Shown here in pieces: positions 23,380-33,823 of a stretch of 64,000 nt of DNA. This DNA is from Aurelia coerulea (Eukaryota > Cnidaria > Scyphozoa > Semaeostomeae > Ulmaridae): assembly GCA_039566865.1 (NCBI GenBank), contig CM076955.1:5892501-5956500 (forward strand), in the 5' to 3' direction. The number at the start of each line of letters is the position of its first letter. Within the stretch, counting starts at the first letter, position 1. Under the pieces are notes generated by a model. The model was not told where the DNA came from. It searched no databases and was given only the letters and a program-made list of their open reading frames with translations. A program made the position numbers and the translations under genes.

Positions 23380-23452
23380 AATTCGTTCATTCATTCGTTC
23401 ATTCATTCATTCATTCATTCATTCATTCATTCAATCAATCAATCAATCAATT
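23380..23452. repeat. TTCA/TCAA tetranucleotide microsatellite
   Basis: Runs of ATTCATTC changing to AATCAATC at the right end. Confidence 0.95.
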
Positions 23453-23821
23453 TTACGGACATGTTAACGGTCATTGACATCTCTGGCCATATAAATTCAA
23501 CAATACAATCCCAACTCATACACAAACACAAACTAAACACAACACGATGAAGCAAGCGCGAGTCACATTTCCTATGTAGGGGGACCCAAGGCCCGAATGG
23601 ATGAATTGGAAAACAAATTAAAAGGAGGACCAAGGGAATATCCAACTGCTGGGAAGACGTAGACATGCTTTATTCGCACGTTTCGAACAAAACTTGGCGC
23701 ATCATCAGCGAATCCGAATACCAATGGCAAATTCCAACTCGATCTATCAATTCACTTAGTCATTTACATCAATTCAAACATCAAACCATCTGACCCAATT
23801 CCTGTTGACGTGACGGTCAGG
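23453..23821. other. No gene; sequence between two microsatellites
   Basis: The stretch has a TTTACGGACATGTTAACGGTCATT block repeated after the second microsatellite as TTTACGGTCATTAACATCTT (24037), and GACGTGACGGTCAGGTTATTC mirrored before the first (GTGACAGTCAGGTAATTC). So each microsatellite is embedded in the same longer duplicated unit. The minus ORF at 23439-23666 is not supported. Confidence 0.5.
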
Positions 23822-24037
23822 TTATTCATTCATTCATTCATTCATTCATTCATTCATTCATTCATTCATTCATTCGTCCATTCATTCATTCATTCATTCA
23901 TTCATTCATTCATTCATTCGTCCGTCCGTCCATTCGTCCGTCCGTCCGTCCGTCCGTTCATTCGTTCATTCATTCGTTCGTTCGTTCGTTCGTTCGTTCA
24001 TTCATTCGTTCATTCATTCATTCATTCATTCATTCAT
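23822..24037. repeat. Compound TTCA/GTCC/GTTC microsatellite
   Basis: More than 200 bp of ATTC repeats interrupted by GTCC and GTTC blocks. The 80-aa ORF rich in FIHS and VRPS is this repeat read in frame and is not a gene. Confidence 0.95.
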
Positions 24038-24866
24038 CTTTACGGTCATTAACATCTTTGGTCATATAAATTCATAAATACAGCCTCAACTCCACCTATC
24101 CATTCATCTAGTCATTTACAGGAACTTAAACAACGTCATACCAGCCAGATAACCTAGTTCCTTTTGCATAGATAACAAATCATAGCAACATCAGGCTGAA
24201 TCAGTAAGTTCGTTTTGGCTGGAAAAGTTCAATTGATAAGTGTTGGATAAATATTTAGAAACAAAGCAAACAGAAGGTGACCAAAACGCCTCATCACTGA
24301 TTTCATCTTTTCCTGAAAAACTGATAACGTTCTCACTATGTCAAAAACATCAATCTTCACATTTGGCGGGCCTTGAATTTTCAACATCTCCAGCTTCAAA
24401 TGCTTCTAAAAGTTTGATAAAAAATAACACGATCTGAAATAGCCTACCGGGTAAGTACAGATTTGGATTAAAAAGTGGATATTGTAATAAAAACACTCCC
24501 TCTTTGAACAAACATAAATTTTCACATTTGGAGGGTCTTGAATTTTTGATACCTCCAGCTTTAAATGTTACTAAAATGTAGATAAGACATAATTCATCTA
24601 CAATATCATGCAGGGTAAGTAGAAGACTTATATTAAAAAAGTGGAATTTTTAATAAAAAACGCTCCCTATTTGAACAAACATCAATTTTCAGTTTAAGAG
24701 GGTCTTAAATTTTAGATATATCCAGCTTTCAAATGCTACTAAGAGTTTGATAAGAAATGCAAGTTCTGAAATGTCCTAGCTGCTAAGTAAAAGACTCAGA
24801 CTAAACAGTGGACTTGTAATTCAAAAAACACTCCCTGTTAAATAAACACTAATTTTCAATTTGGAG

Positions 24867-25215
24867 GCCCGGAGGGGTCACTACCATATGTACCAGTACG
24901 GGATGTGCCATTTTTTGGGGTACCTTTTTCAGGCTGAAAATAAATTTTAGGGTGTCATTTTTGGTAACATCACAAACGAATATAAATTTTGGGGTATCAT
25001 TTTGGAAGAAAAACGCTTCAGGGTATTGAATTTGATCTAATTTCAGATACTTGGTTAGAATTTCGAATTTTGGTCACAATTTTAGAGCATCTATTTTGAA
25101 TGGCCCGTAAATTTTGGGGTATGGTTTTTGAAAAATTCATAAATTTTAGGGTATGATTTTACAATTCAAAATGGCACACCCCCGTCATCCACCTCTTGAA
25201 GCTACCCCCCCCGGG
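24867..25215. mobile_element. MITE inserted in the 165-bp array (7-bp duplication)
   Basis: Ends GCCCGGAGGGGTCACTACC and complement of CCCGGGGGGGGTAGCTTC. Flanked by TTTGGAG on both sides (24860-24866, 25216-25222), where array units have one TTTGGAG. Inside, TTTTGGGGTA(C/T) and its complement recur, and ATGTGCCATTTT pairs with AAAATGGCACACC. Non-coding; the class is not clear from a 7-bp duplication. Confidence 0.75.
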
Positions 25216-25659
25216 TTTGGAGTGCCTGAAATCTTCGATACATTCAGCTTCGAATGTTATTAAAATGTTGATAAGAAATAAATCATCTAAAACATCCTGC
25301 AGGGTAAGTAAAATACTTAGATTACACAGTGGGCTTTTTAATTAAAAAAAACTCTCCCTACTGGAATAAACAAAAAAATTCACTTTTGGAGGGCCTTAAA
25401 TCTTCAATATATTCAGCTTCAAATGTTACTAAAATGTTGGATCAGAAATACATCATCTGCAATATAAAGGAAATATCCTACCGGGTAAGTCAAGGAAAAA
25501 TACTCCTTACTGGAATAAATATCAATTTTCAGCGTTGGAGGTATCAAATTTTCGATATCTCCAGCTTTAAATGTTACGCAAGTTTTAATAATCATCTAAA
25601 ATAACCTGCAGGGTAAGTGAAAAGAAAAAGCTCCGCGCTTGAATAAACATCAGTTTCCA

Positions 25660-25850
25660 GTGTTTGCAGCGATAGCAGAATCATATTCTTGTTTAATCCA
25701 GCGAGCTAGATTAGCCGGTCTGTCTGGCTACGTAGAAGGGCCACCATGTGCTGCGCCTGCGGTTCGCGGGCTCGAAGCTGGTGAGCATTTATCCAACAAA
25801 CAACAACAAAAGTTCTCCAACAAAAGATAATGAGTTCTTCCTACCTACGT
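25660..25850. other. G+C-rich block of unknown nature
   Basis: A patch much richer in G+C than its surroundings (CTGCGCCTGCGGTTCGCGGG), between array units. Short RNA-polymerase-III-like boxes could be imagined (TAGCCGGTCTG, GGTTCGCGGGC), but they fit poorly. Possibly a worn SINE. Confidence 0.3.
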
Positions 25851-26418
25851 CAGTGGACGACAAAGGTTTATTCCTGACAATGCAGAACTTAATATTCTAA
25901 ATCAATTACCTTTTGAACCATTACTTAACTGTAAATTCCAAACACAATATACGTTTCAATTCATTTCTATAAATTTGACCTCGCTACAATCGCATTTGGT
26001 ACAAATACAAATCTGCAGCACTCGCTGACTGATATTATATCTAGTTTTAGATTATAGATTTTCGATATCAACCAGCTTTCAAATGTAACTGAAAATTTGA
26101 CAAGACATTTTATCATTTGTAATATCCTACCGGGTCAAGTGAATCAAGAACGATTCCCGTTTGAATAAACATCCATCGTCACTCTTGGAGGTCTCAGATA
26201 TTTGACGTCGTTAGTTCAAAACTTAATTGAAATTTTAACAAGGTATTCTATCATTTCAAATATCCTACCGGCTGGGTAAGAAAAAGGTTCCCAGTTTCAA
26301 CAAACATCAATTTCCAGTTTTTGGATATCTTAGAAAGGATATCAGTAGGAGATCGATATCATCAGCTTCTAAATGTTAATGAAACCTTGACAAAAAAGAA
26401 ATATCAGCTGATATATCC

Positions 26419-26530
26419 CACAGGGGGTCCAGGAGTATCAGCAAAAATTGTAGTTTTGGTTTCTTTGGAACTATTTAGGAACCAAAGAAACCAAAACTAC
26501 AGTCTTTACTAACATTCCTGGACCCTCTTT
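26419..26530. mobile_element. MITE family H, short internally deleted copy (112 bp)
   Basis: CACAGGGGGTCCAGGAGTAT to complement of AAAGAGGGTCCAGGAATG, with TTTTGGTTTCTTTGG paired to CCAAAGAAACCAAAA. Flanked by GATATATCC (26410-26418 and 26531-26539), a 9-bp duplication. The full-length relatives at 28033, 32387, 36859 and 37667 hold a longer middle. Confidence 0.7.
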
Positions 26531-26700
26531 GATATATCCTGCAGGGTCGGGTACGTAAACCGAAAAGCCACTCGTTTGAAAAACACAAATTTTCCGTTTT
26601 TGGAGATCTTAGATTTTGATAACACCAGCTTCAAATGTTACTGAAATCTTAACAAGACATTTTATCATCTGACACATTTTTCCTGGTAAGTAAAAGAATT

Positions 26701-27214
26701 GCCAACGATAGAGTTACAGCTGATTAGCTAGGCTTCCTTTCAAGCTATTCGATCCACAGAAAGTGTAGTGAGCATATACTAGACTTATTCTATGAGTTCT
26801 TGTTTTGCTCCATTAACCCCCAACGATACCCCCACAATACCCATTCCTATAAGAGCAAATAACAATTCAATTCAATTGAGCAAAACTTAGACGAATGTCA
26901 TCAGTCTACGTTCTCAGTAAAAACGCTACTACCTGTAGCAAGAAGTTCATTCGGATCTCAATATTTTTCAGCGAGTTATAATCAATGATCACTTTGCTTA
27001 AATTGACTTACGAGTGGTTCAGTTTATACACTGGCAAGTTTTATTCGCCTTTTGGCGTTGTTTCTTGAAGTTTAAGTTTTAGTGGAATGATTATAATAGC
27101 AAATAGCAATTCAATTCAATGGAACAAAACTTGGATGAATGTCAACAGCCCTAAGCATATACCATCCTTGAAACATTTTAAGCATACCTAGCATAGCCAC
27201 TGAATATTTGAAAA
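26701..27214. other. No gene recognised
   Basis: Contains a doubled AGCAAATA(A/G)CAATTCAATTCA with AACTTxGACGAATGTCA (near 26855 and 27095), a local direct repeat of about 240-bp spacing. Nothing else seen. Confidence 0.4.
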
Positions 27215-27672
27215 AACGTAAATTAAATGTATGAAATTTTATTGCCCATTCTTTCAACTGAATTGCTTCAAGGAGACTTTGTGTAATTTGCTATAATTCC
27301 ATAAAGACAGCGTTTTTCATATCAACATTAGTGTTGGCATTACATTATTTTTTGTTTTGAAAGGATCTATGACAGGAAGTATCTAAATATTTGACAAACA
27401 TTAAAAGCGCTATAAATTGTAAACCGAATGAAGAAAATCAATTTTACGAATACAAGAAATACTCGATTTTTCAAGTTCTACAGAATGGTAGCAAGTAAAA
27501 GTCTGTCGCTTTTACGGTTTACGATTTCTCAATTTGATGACGTCACAACTTCAAAACCAGCAGAAATTTTACAAACGCTGTAATTGTGAAAATAACAATT
27601 CAGTTTAAAGGATAGGGTAATACCATTTTACACAATTAATTTCAAAGTTTTGCAAAGATTCAACGCTCAGAC
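27215..27672. repeat. Dispersed repeat G, copy 2
   Basis: Collinear with 184-1620 but without the two insertions there. It has a single CCATTCTTT followed directly by CAACTGAATTG, so it shows the empty site for the 55-bp insertion. A MITE has inserted just beyond its TTCAACGCTCAGAC end. Confidence 0.65.
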
Positions 27673-27967
27673 CATGGGTGGTTAGACACTGCTGGTGTGC
27701 TTCTATGGAGGAGCGCAGGATATTATGTATCTGCGGGGGAAATTGTTTTGCAGTACTGCGGAGGAGATATCGAAAGAACAAAAATATTAAACTATCTCCT
27801 CCGCCGTACTATAAAAATCCCCCCCCGCAGATATCTCCTCCACAGTACTGTGAAAAAATTCCCCCACAGATATCTCCTCCGCAGTACTATAAAAAAATTT
27901 CCCCCGCAGATACATATTATCCAGCTCTTCTCCATAGAAGCACACCAGCAGTGTCTAACTACCCATG
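27673..27967. mobile_element. Fold-back MITE with three internal repeats
   Basis: TIR ATGGGTGGTTAGACACTGCT with GGTGTGCTTCTATGGAG next, perfectly complemented at the right apart from one base. Flanked by GCTCAGACC and GCTCAGACT (8 of 9). The interior holds three direct copies of TATCTCCTCCxCxGTACTxT plus ATTCCCCCGCAGA, and one inverted copy. The 157-aa and 99-aa ORFs across it are translations of these repeats. Confidence 0.8.
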
Positions 27968-28032
27968 CTCAGACTAAGCCTACCTATGCGCTACGAAATG
28001 TTATGTTGCAAACGATACTCTGCCAAGAGGAA

Positions 28033-28396
28033 CCACAGGGTCCAAAAGTGTCAGTAAAGACTGTAGCTCTGATTTCTTTGGTTCTCTGTGATAAGATTAT
28101 GAAAACAACAGCTGTGAAATTTGATACAGATTACATCATCGTTGCAGTCGGCCTGCTATTGTTACAATAGAAAAACGTATATTGTGTTAGAGCAGTTATC
28201 TCGTTGACTGCGGTTTGTACTTGCGGTTTGTTCAAATCCTGTACTTCGATTCTACTGTAACAATAGCAGGCCGACAGCAACGATGATGTAATTTGTATCA
28301 ATCTTACACAGCTGTTGTCTTTATAATCCGGTTCACAGGGAACCAAAGAAACCAAAACTACATACAGTCTTTACTGGAACTCCTGGACCCCCTGTG
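28033..28396. mobile_element. MITE family H, copy 1
   Basis: CCACAGGGTCCAAAAGTGTC to complement CCACAGGGGGTCCAGGAGTT. About 150-bp inverted arms include GATTACATCATCGTTGC and GTCGGCCTGCTATTGTTAC with their complements. The minus ORF at 28131-28355 is an arm. Confidence 0.8.
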
Positions 28397-28799
28397 GAAG
28401 AACTAAGTGAATGAGTACGCAGGCCATTTTCGATCAAGCAGCTGTTTTTCACTTGTTTTGTTGATCAAAATCTCTTAATCTTAAAGCTATATTGCACAAT
28501 TGGTATTGGCAACTACATGCGTGACTTACAATTATTCTTATGATGTTATGCGTCGCCATACCACACTCACATAACTGCCATTGGTAATGGCAAGTGTTGC
28601 GAAGTAATGTGGCCCGCTTATGCAACAATATAACTCTCAAGTCTCAACTATCAAGTAATCTGACAGCCACATATATCAGCTTAGTGGCATATCAACATTT
28701 CGTTCAAAATTTTCAAGGACATAATCCATTGAACACAAATTCACAGCCCAATGAACCCTTGTCTAACGAGATATGACTTATTCATGGTTTCTTTGAGGG
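28397..28799. other. No gene recognised
   Basis: Unique-looking sequence; TTGGTATTGGCAACTAC and CATTGGTAATGGCAAGTG are similar local motifs. The ORFs have no recognised domain. Confidence 0.3.
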
Positions 28800-29215
28800 T
28801 CCGTTGTATGGAGAGATCACTGTTGATCGGTTCTTTTATTCGTGTAGTTCCTTGAAAGTTTATTTTCTTGTATTTAAATTATTATCCTTAGTATTAGTCC
28901 CGTATTAGTATTTGTATTAGTATTTAGGTTAGATGTAATAGCTGCTGGGTTGCAATGTATTTTCATGCTCCTTGCGCTATCGTCTCGTATTGTCATTGTT
29001 TGTTAGAAGATTGTAAATTTTAGGAGAATTGATACAAAAAAAAACATTGTATTTAGCAACTCTACTGTATTTAGCAACTCTATATCATGTGCTAGATATG
29101 AGGCTAGTAGCTATGGTATTGTTGCAGCGTACAGACTATCATAACAGTTCACCCAAAAAATGTCGTCCTTCGTCGAAACATACGATCATAAATAAATGAA
29201 TGAATAAATATCGAA
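28800..29215 (+). mobile_element. Probable non-LTR 3' UTR and tail
   Basis: Repeated GTATTAGTATTTGTATTAG, then TGCTCCTTGCGCTATCGTC, then a poly(A) run near 29036 and a second end AATAAATGAATGAATAAAT at about 29190-29212. CTCC...ATCGTC resembles the conserved hairpin block of the 30600-type tails, so this may be a diverged relative. Confidence 0.4.
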
Positions 29216-29832
29216 GCTAAATCTCCATTTCGGAGCAGTTACCCTGCAGCTGGGTATCACAAGCTATGTGTCAGCTAACCATTATTTGCTTTTCTGTTTC
29301 ATTTCTGGGTGTTTGAAGCTTTTCTAGGATTTTGTTGATAATTTCTAGAACTTCGACTTTACTTGTAGCTGAACAAGTCTTTTTCATCTTGGGTTTTTGA
29401 GAAAAAATTGGAGAATCCCATAGTTTTTTCCCAACATATTCGTCATAGGACCCATATCTCCTGTAAAGAGACTCAGTGTACTTTTCTTTAGACTGATTAC
29501 AAGTTCGTTGTTATTGCTATTGATAGCCTGATGGACGCTATAACTACGATTCATCGACTTTCACATGAAAAATTGAGACGAAATTATTTCCCTTAATTGC
29601 ATGTCCGATATGGGAACCATAGCAACACTGTACGAAAAGCCGAGTGCTCCAAGCAATGGCGGATGGGCCTAATTTTTCGACTAAAGCCTCAGACTATAAA
29701 ACGCCTCAAAATTCAAGTTTTCAGTGACATTAACAAAGAGTAAAACCCACAAGTATGCTGATGAATGCTTCCTCGATCCAAGAATCAACAAACCTTTCAC
29801 CTTTAACCAGAATTCTTCATTTTGAAGGCCAC
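29216..29832. other. No gene recognised
   Basis: No repeat or ORF of note. Confidence 0.3.
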
Positions 29833-30165
29833 TTAGCTTCCGTCAGCACACCACACAGCGCACGCCACGATAAAATTTTCTAACTGTCGAAAGTTGCCAT
29901 GACTACGAATTAACCTCATTTCAACGTGAATAGGCAAAATCGATGCCCCTTTTGTTTCATTTCGTCCCACTTTGTGATGTAAAAGTCCATAAGTATCAGT
30001 TTGAGCAAAAAATGTGAGGTTGTTGTTGTTTTCATTGTTGTTGTTGCTGCGATAACTGGGACTATTTCGTGAGTCTACTGTTTTGTAGTTTGATCTTAGG
30101 TCTACCATGTTTAGTTTTAGTTTCAGTAGGGATGTGGCATCTTCAAACCTCAGATATTCTTTCAT
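29833..30165 (-). CDS. Hypothetical 110-aa ORF, possibly an exon
   Basis: MKEYLRFEDATSLLKLKL... with an Asn-rich NNNNENNNN run and a C-terminal FIVACAVWC. The region matches no repeat seen elsewhere in the window and its composition is slightly less A+T-rich. An internal start at the second Met (MVDLRSN) has ATGG context. No domain recognised; it might be an exon of an unrecognised gene or chance. Confidence 0.2.
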   Translation of the reverse strand: MKEYLRFEDATSLLKLKLNMVDLRSNYKTVDSRNSPSYRSNNNNENNNNLTFFAQTDTYGLLHHKVGRNETKGASILPIHVEMRLIRSHGNFRQLENFIVACAVWCADGS

Positions 30166-30599
30166 TTAAAACTTACTTCCCTTACTACCTTACTGGCATG
30201 ACGATCAAGAAATTCTTTAAAAAAGTATGACTTGCTTGTACTGAAAAAGTGAGATAGCACCATTCAAAATTAACTCTTTATAAGGTGACAACAAGAAACA
30301 ATTTGTAATTTCTCTGATTGACACCTGATGGAGAGTAAAGCTCGACACGTTGTGTTATATCACTGTTTCACTAAAGGTAGTACATTTTAAAGAATTACTT
30401 ACGTCATAAAGAATTACATTATATCGATCACATCACATCAAGTGTAAATAGATAAAATCCGTAAAGATTTTGTTTTACACAATTCAAGCCATATGACATT
30501 ACTCTTGGGAAGCTTCAATATTATATATTATATATTCAACAATAACATTTATTAAAGAACTAGAACGAGTTGCACTCGCATTGATCGCAACCCTGACCT

Positions 30600-30822
30600 G
30601 ACATCTGATGTGGGATGGAATCTAGTATAGTATCCAGTAGTTTTTAAATCGTTCGTAGTGTAGTTGTATTTAGTTTAACGTTGCGTGTCTTTTCATATTG
30701 GCCATGGGGTAGTCATAGTCTTTCGCTCCCCATGGTATCGTCCCTGTAGTGTAGTATAGTAATCAGGAAAGTATAGTAGAATGTAAGATTTATTGTAATA
30801 TTTTAATATGAATAAAAAAAAA
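30600..30822 (+). mobile_element. Non-LTR 3' tail, type T, copy 1
   Basis: Contains the stem CCATGGGG (30702-30709) and CCCCATGG (30728-30735) around an 18-base loop, followed by TATCGTCC, TAGTGTAGTATAGTA-type A+T-rich sequence, and GAATAAAAAAAAATAAC. Four other copies share this order. The protein-coding part is absent. Confidence 0.75.
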
Positions 30823-31809
30823 TAACATTTATATATTATGTATTATACTACTTTTTTGCATTCATGGCACAAGTTTTCATGGCCCAAACCAGGGGTAGTC
30901 ATGTCCCTATGGGGACAGTGGTCCAAAGTCGCTTTTTTCTCTTAAATCTGGCCTCCGTCCCTAAAAGTTAGCTTTTTTGCTTTCAGTGAATTTGGCTTTT
31001 TTCCACAACACTTTTGGATTCAAAATATCCTTTATCAAGAGACTGATCACCTGATTTGAAGTGGGTGTAAATAAACCTTTGGTAATTTTTCTACAAAATA
31101 ACATCGTTTTTAAAAACTTTCATTAGAAATGCTGGTCAGCGCTTTACCCGCTAGAAAGTCTCCATAAATTTTTGTGATCAAGTATTCTAGCCATTTCTAT
31201 TTTCGAAAGAAAATTCACCAAGCGACAAACCTCGATCTCAAATTTTCTTCCATATTCACCAAATATTCTGCCATCCAATCCAACAAATAACACAATGACA
31301 ACCTGTGAATATACTAATACTTGGGCAAATACTAAAAATTTTCTGTTGGCTTGACCAACCATCGGGTAAACAAGATGATGAAAATTTGGCGGGCAGCAGT
31401 CTTTGTACAAATAATATTCTAATTGGCGGGAATTTACTAAAGAAACTTTGTTGATCAAAAGTGAACATAAAGTACTTTCAGCAAATGGAGAAAATCAGAA
31501 AATATTCGCAAATGGCAGGCTGCAATTGTCGTATAAGTTAGATTTTTAGCGAGACCTCCTCGCTGGAATCTATGCATTAATACGACCACTTGGATATGTA
31601 AATCTTGCAAATGAAGCTTTACTACAACTTTTATTGTATGGCAATAAAGATTTTCCTATTTCACTAAATAGACAAATTGTTGAGCTAACGCTACATTTTA
31701 TCCATGAAACTGGTCGATTCGAGTGAATTTCTGTAGCCACTTAACCATCCCTTCATAAGCCACCCGTTTTTGTCCCATAGTTAAAGTAGTTTCTTTTCCT
31801 TTATCATCT
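30823..31809. other. No gene recognised; diverged repeats
   Basis: From about 31400, motifs such as TTGGCGGGAATTTACTAAAG and AATGGCAGGCTGCAATTG recur in altered form at 32155-32210 and 32860-32930 (TAGTGGCGGGAAATTACTGA, AGCGGACTGCATTTCC), suggesting an old tandem or dispersed repeat. The minus ORFs at 31144-31468 have no recognised domain. Confidence 0.35.
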
Positions 31810-31955
31810 TTATTTAATGGCCTCGGGGTAGATACAGCCTTTTGCTCCCTGGGGTTGATCGTCCTAGTAGTATTGTAGAGTAATTTTATAAGTAATGTAG
31901 TTCGTAATTTGTATTGTAAATTTTATTTGGAATATATTATATAAAAAAAAAAAAT
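31810..31955 (+). mobile_element. Non-LTR 3' tail, type T, copy 2
   Basis: Stem CCTCGGGG (31821-31828) and CCCTGGGG (31847-31854), all positions pairing if G-U is allowed, then GATCGTCC, a TAGTATTGTAG block and an A-run at about 31945-31957. Confidence 0.75.
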
Positions 31956-31989
31956 TTTTAGTGGCAGGGATTAGACAGATTTTTAGTGG

Positions 31990-32157
31990 CAGACACCATC
32001 AATCCAATGCAAATTCAAGTCTGAAGACTTTACAATATGATAAAAATTAATTTGGTCCTTGATAAAAATACGCAAAAAGAAATGTTCAAGGGCAACTCAA
32101 ATCAAATTTTTATGATTTTTCAAAAGTCTCATTTTTCATTGGGTCACCCGGTACAAA
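31990..32157. mobile_element. Mariner-like MITE right half
   Basis: Ends CATTGGGTCACCCGGTA. The sequence before it (TTTGGTCCTTGATAAAAATA, CAAATTTTTATGATTTTTCA) resembles the right half of 49012-49552. No left end found. Confidence 0.5.
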
Positions 32158-32386
32158 TAGCAGGCTGCAGTTTCTTTACAAGTCAGTTTCTTAGCAATGG
32201 GGATTTGATATGCAAAAATTGAACATGATAATCCTAGAGACGATTTAACATTAACAATTTTATATAAATGAACAATAAAATCTAAGATTAGCAAAGTTAA
32301 AAAGATGAGAAAATCATACAAATAGACAAGTAGCAGGCAGGCAGATCTTTTCTGTCAGGTCGGACTCTTATTGGCAGGGGTTCATA

Positions 32387-32744
32387 CAGGAGGTCCATGA
32401 ATATCAGGAAAGACTGCAGCTTTGATTTTTTTGGTTCCCTGTGGTCTGGATGATAAAAACAACAGCTTTGTAATTTGATGCAGATTACATCATCATTGCA
32501 GTCGGCCTGCTATTGTTAAAGTAGAGAAACGTTTGTTATATTTATGTGAGAGCTGCTATCTCATTGGTTGCAGTTTGAACCAGCGCAGCGGTTTCTCAAA
32601 TCCTGCGCATCTATTTTACTGTAGCAATAGTAGGCCGACCGCTGTATGTATCAAATTACACAGCTGTTGTTTTCATAATCTGGATCTCAGGGAACCAAAG
32701 AAACCAAAACAATATTCTTTACTGATACTCCTGGACACCCTGTT
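32387..32744. mobile_element. MITE family H, copy 2
   Basis: CAGGAGGTCCATGAATATC to complement of CCAACAGGGTGTCCAGGAG. Arms with GATTACATCATCATTGCAG, GTCGGCCTGCTATTG and their partners. The plus ORF at 32533 is an internal shadow. Confidence 0.75.
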
Positions 32745-33477
32745 GGATTACCAAAGACATTCTGAATGATGAAATAATCGTAAGGTTGATACTTAGAAAT
32801 TACTGCAGGTTTGGACTGAACAAAACTTAACATCTCACTGATCAAAAGTTTTTACAAATAGCGGACTGCATTTCCTCCACAAGACAATTCTTAGTGGCGG
32901 GAAATTACTGAAGAAACTTTGTGAATAAAACAATCCCAGAGTTAATACATAAGAATTAATGTTGAATTTGACTGAGCAAAAATTACAACCAGCAAAGTTA
33001 TTCAAATTTGGCACATAGATTTCTTCAGTTTTTAATAAAATGGTATACGGATTTCTACACAGAACAGCTGCAAATCATTCTGTTAAAATGTTTAACTTCC
33101 AACGAAGCTCGCACCATATATAATTTAATTTCTTACTTCATTAATACCCTTACGTTTGGTTTTGCGTACTTTTGAATAAACATGACTAAAACAAGAAGCA
33201 CAAAGGCATGCTTTTTCTAATTTACCTGCTCTCTCGTTTACATAAAGAATTAAGTTTTGCGTAAACTTTTTAATCGTACATGCCGCGACCTTTGTTCAAT
33301 CCAGTTTAAAGGGTTTGTGCAAAGTTAAAAGGATGCATTTGCAAAGAGCAGAGAATCTTAAAAATATCCCATTCAAATGGAAGCCGCATATGTGCCGTGA
33401 ACAATAGATAGCCAAAGGAACAATGATGTGTCTGAGTGCTTATTTTCTAATTATTACCAATGCGCATCCCCCTTAAA
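32745..33477. other. No gene recognised
   Basis: Besides the diverged GGCGGGAAATTACTGAAGAA motif near 32898, nothing identified. Confidence 0.3.
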
Positions 33478-33785
33478 GGGGCTCCGTCGTCAAAATGTAA
33501 ACAAAACGATGATTTTTGCAGTTTTTTGAAAGGTGATATCACACAGGATTTTCCTATTTTTTTCAAAATGAAAGTTGCTGTTTGGGCATTAATCCTTGTC
33601 CTAAGGAACAAACCAAACATTCATATCTTCTACGATTGCTCGGATATAAGTGGATTTTCAACGGTCACTTTTTTGTGGCTTGGGTGAAGCCACCAAACAA
33701 ACTGCAGAGAAAAATGGATGAACAATGGATAATCCCCGACACGTGCGAGTTTACAGATTTGTTTACTGTTTGACGACTGAGCCCC
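33478..33785. mobile_element. MITE family J, copy 2
   Basis: GGGGCTCCGTCGTCAAAATG to complement GGGGCTCAGTCGTCAAAC. Outside, the ends read TTAAA|GGGG and CCCC|TTTAA, so TTAA could be either target duplication or TIR. Near-identical to copy 3 at 35333. The ORFs in it are shadows. Confidence 0.75.
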
Positions 33786-33823
33786 TTTAAAGATCTTCAA
33801 AATCAAGAATACAACCTCCATAA

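Larger units (their letters stand above)
24370..26700. repeat. Degenerate tandem array, about 165-bp unit
   Basis: About ten units each hold TCCAGCTTxxAAATGxTACTAA, then ATCCT(A/G)C(C/A)GGGTAAGT, then CTCCCTxTTTGAATAAACATCA, then TTTTGGAGGxCTTGAATTTT. The GGGTAAGT marks fall near 24450, 24611, 24782, 25302, 25482, 25610, 26132, 26275, 26540 and 26690. Two insertions (24867-25215, 26419-26530) and an unrelated stretch at 25660-26040 break the array. Confidence 0.8.

Noticed and set aside
23645..23720. Hammerhead-ribozyme-like core on the minus strand (CTGATGA, GAAAC, short hairpin, GUC)
   Set aside because: The core words and a helix III-like hairpin (CGTGC...GCATG) are there, but helix II and helix I do not pair, so a working ribozyme is unlikely.
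23810..24052. 80-aa ORF rich in FIHS/VRSF repeats
   Set aside because: It is the TTCA/GTCC microsatellite read in one frame; no start context, domain or flanking coding signal.
27678..28170. Two overlapping proline-rich ORFs (99 and 157 aa)
   Set aside because: They run through the internal repeats of a fold-back MITE and into the next MITE.
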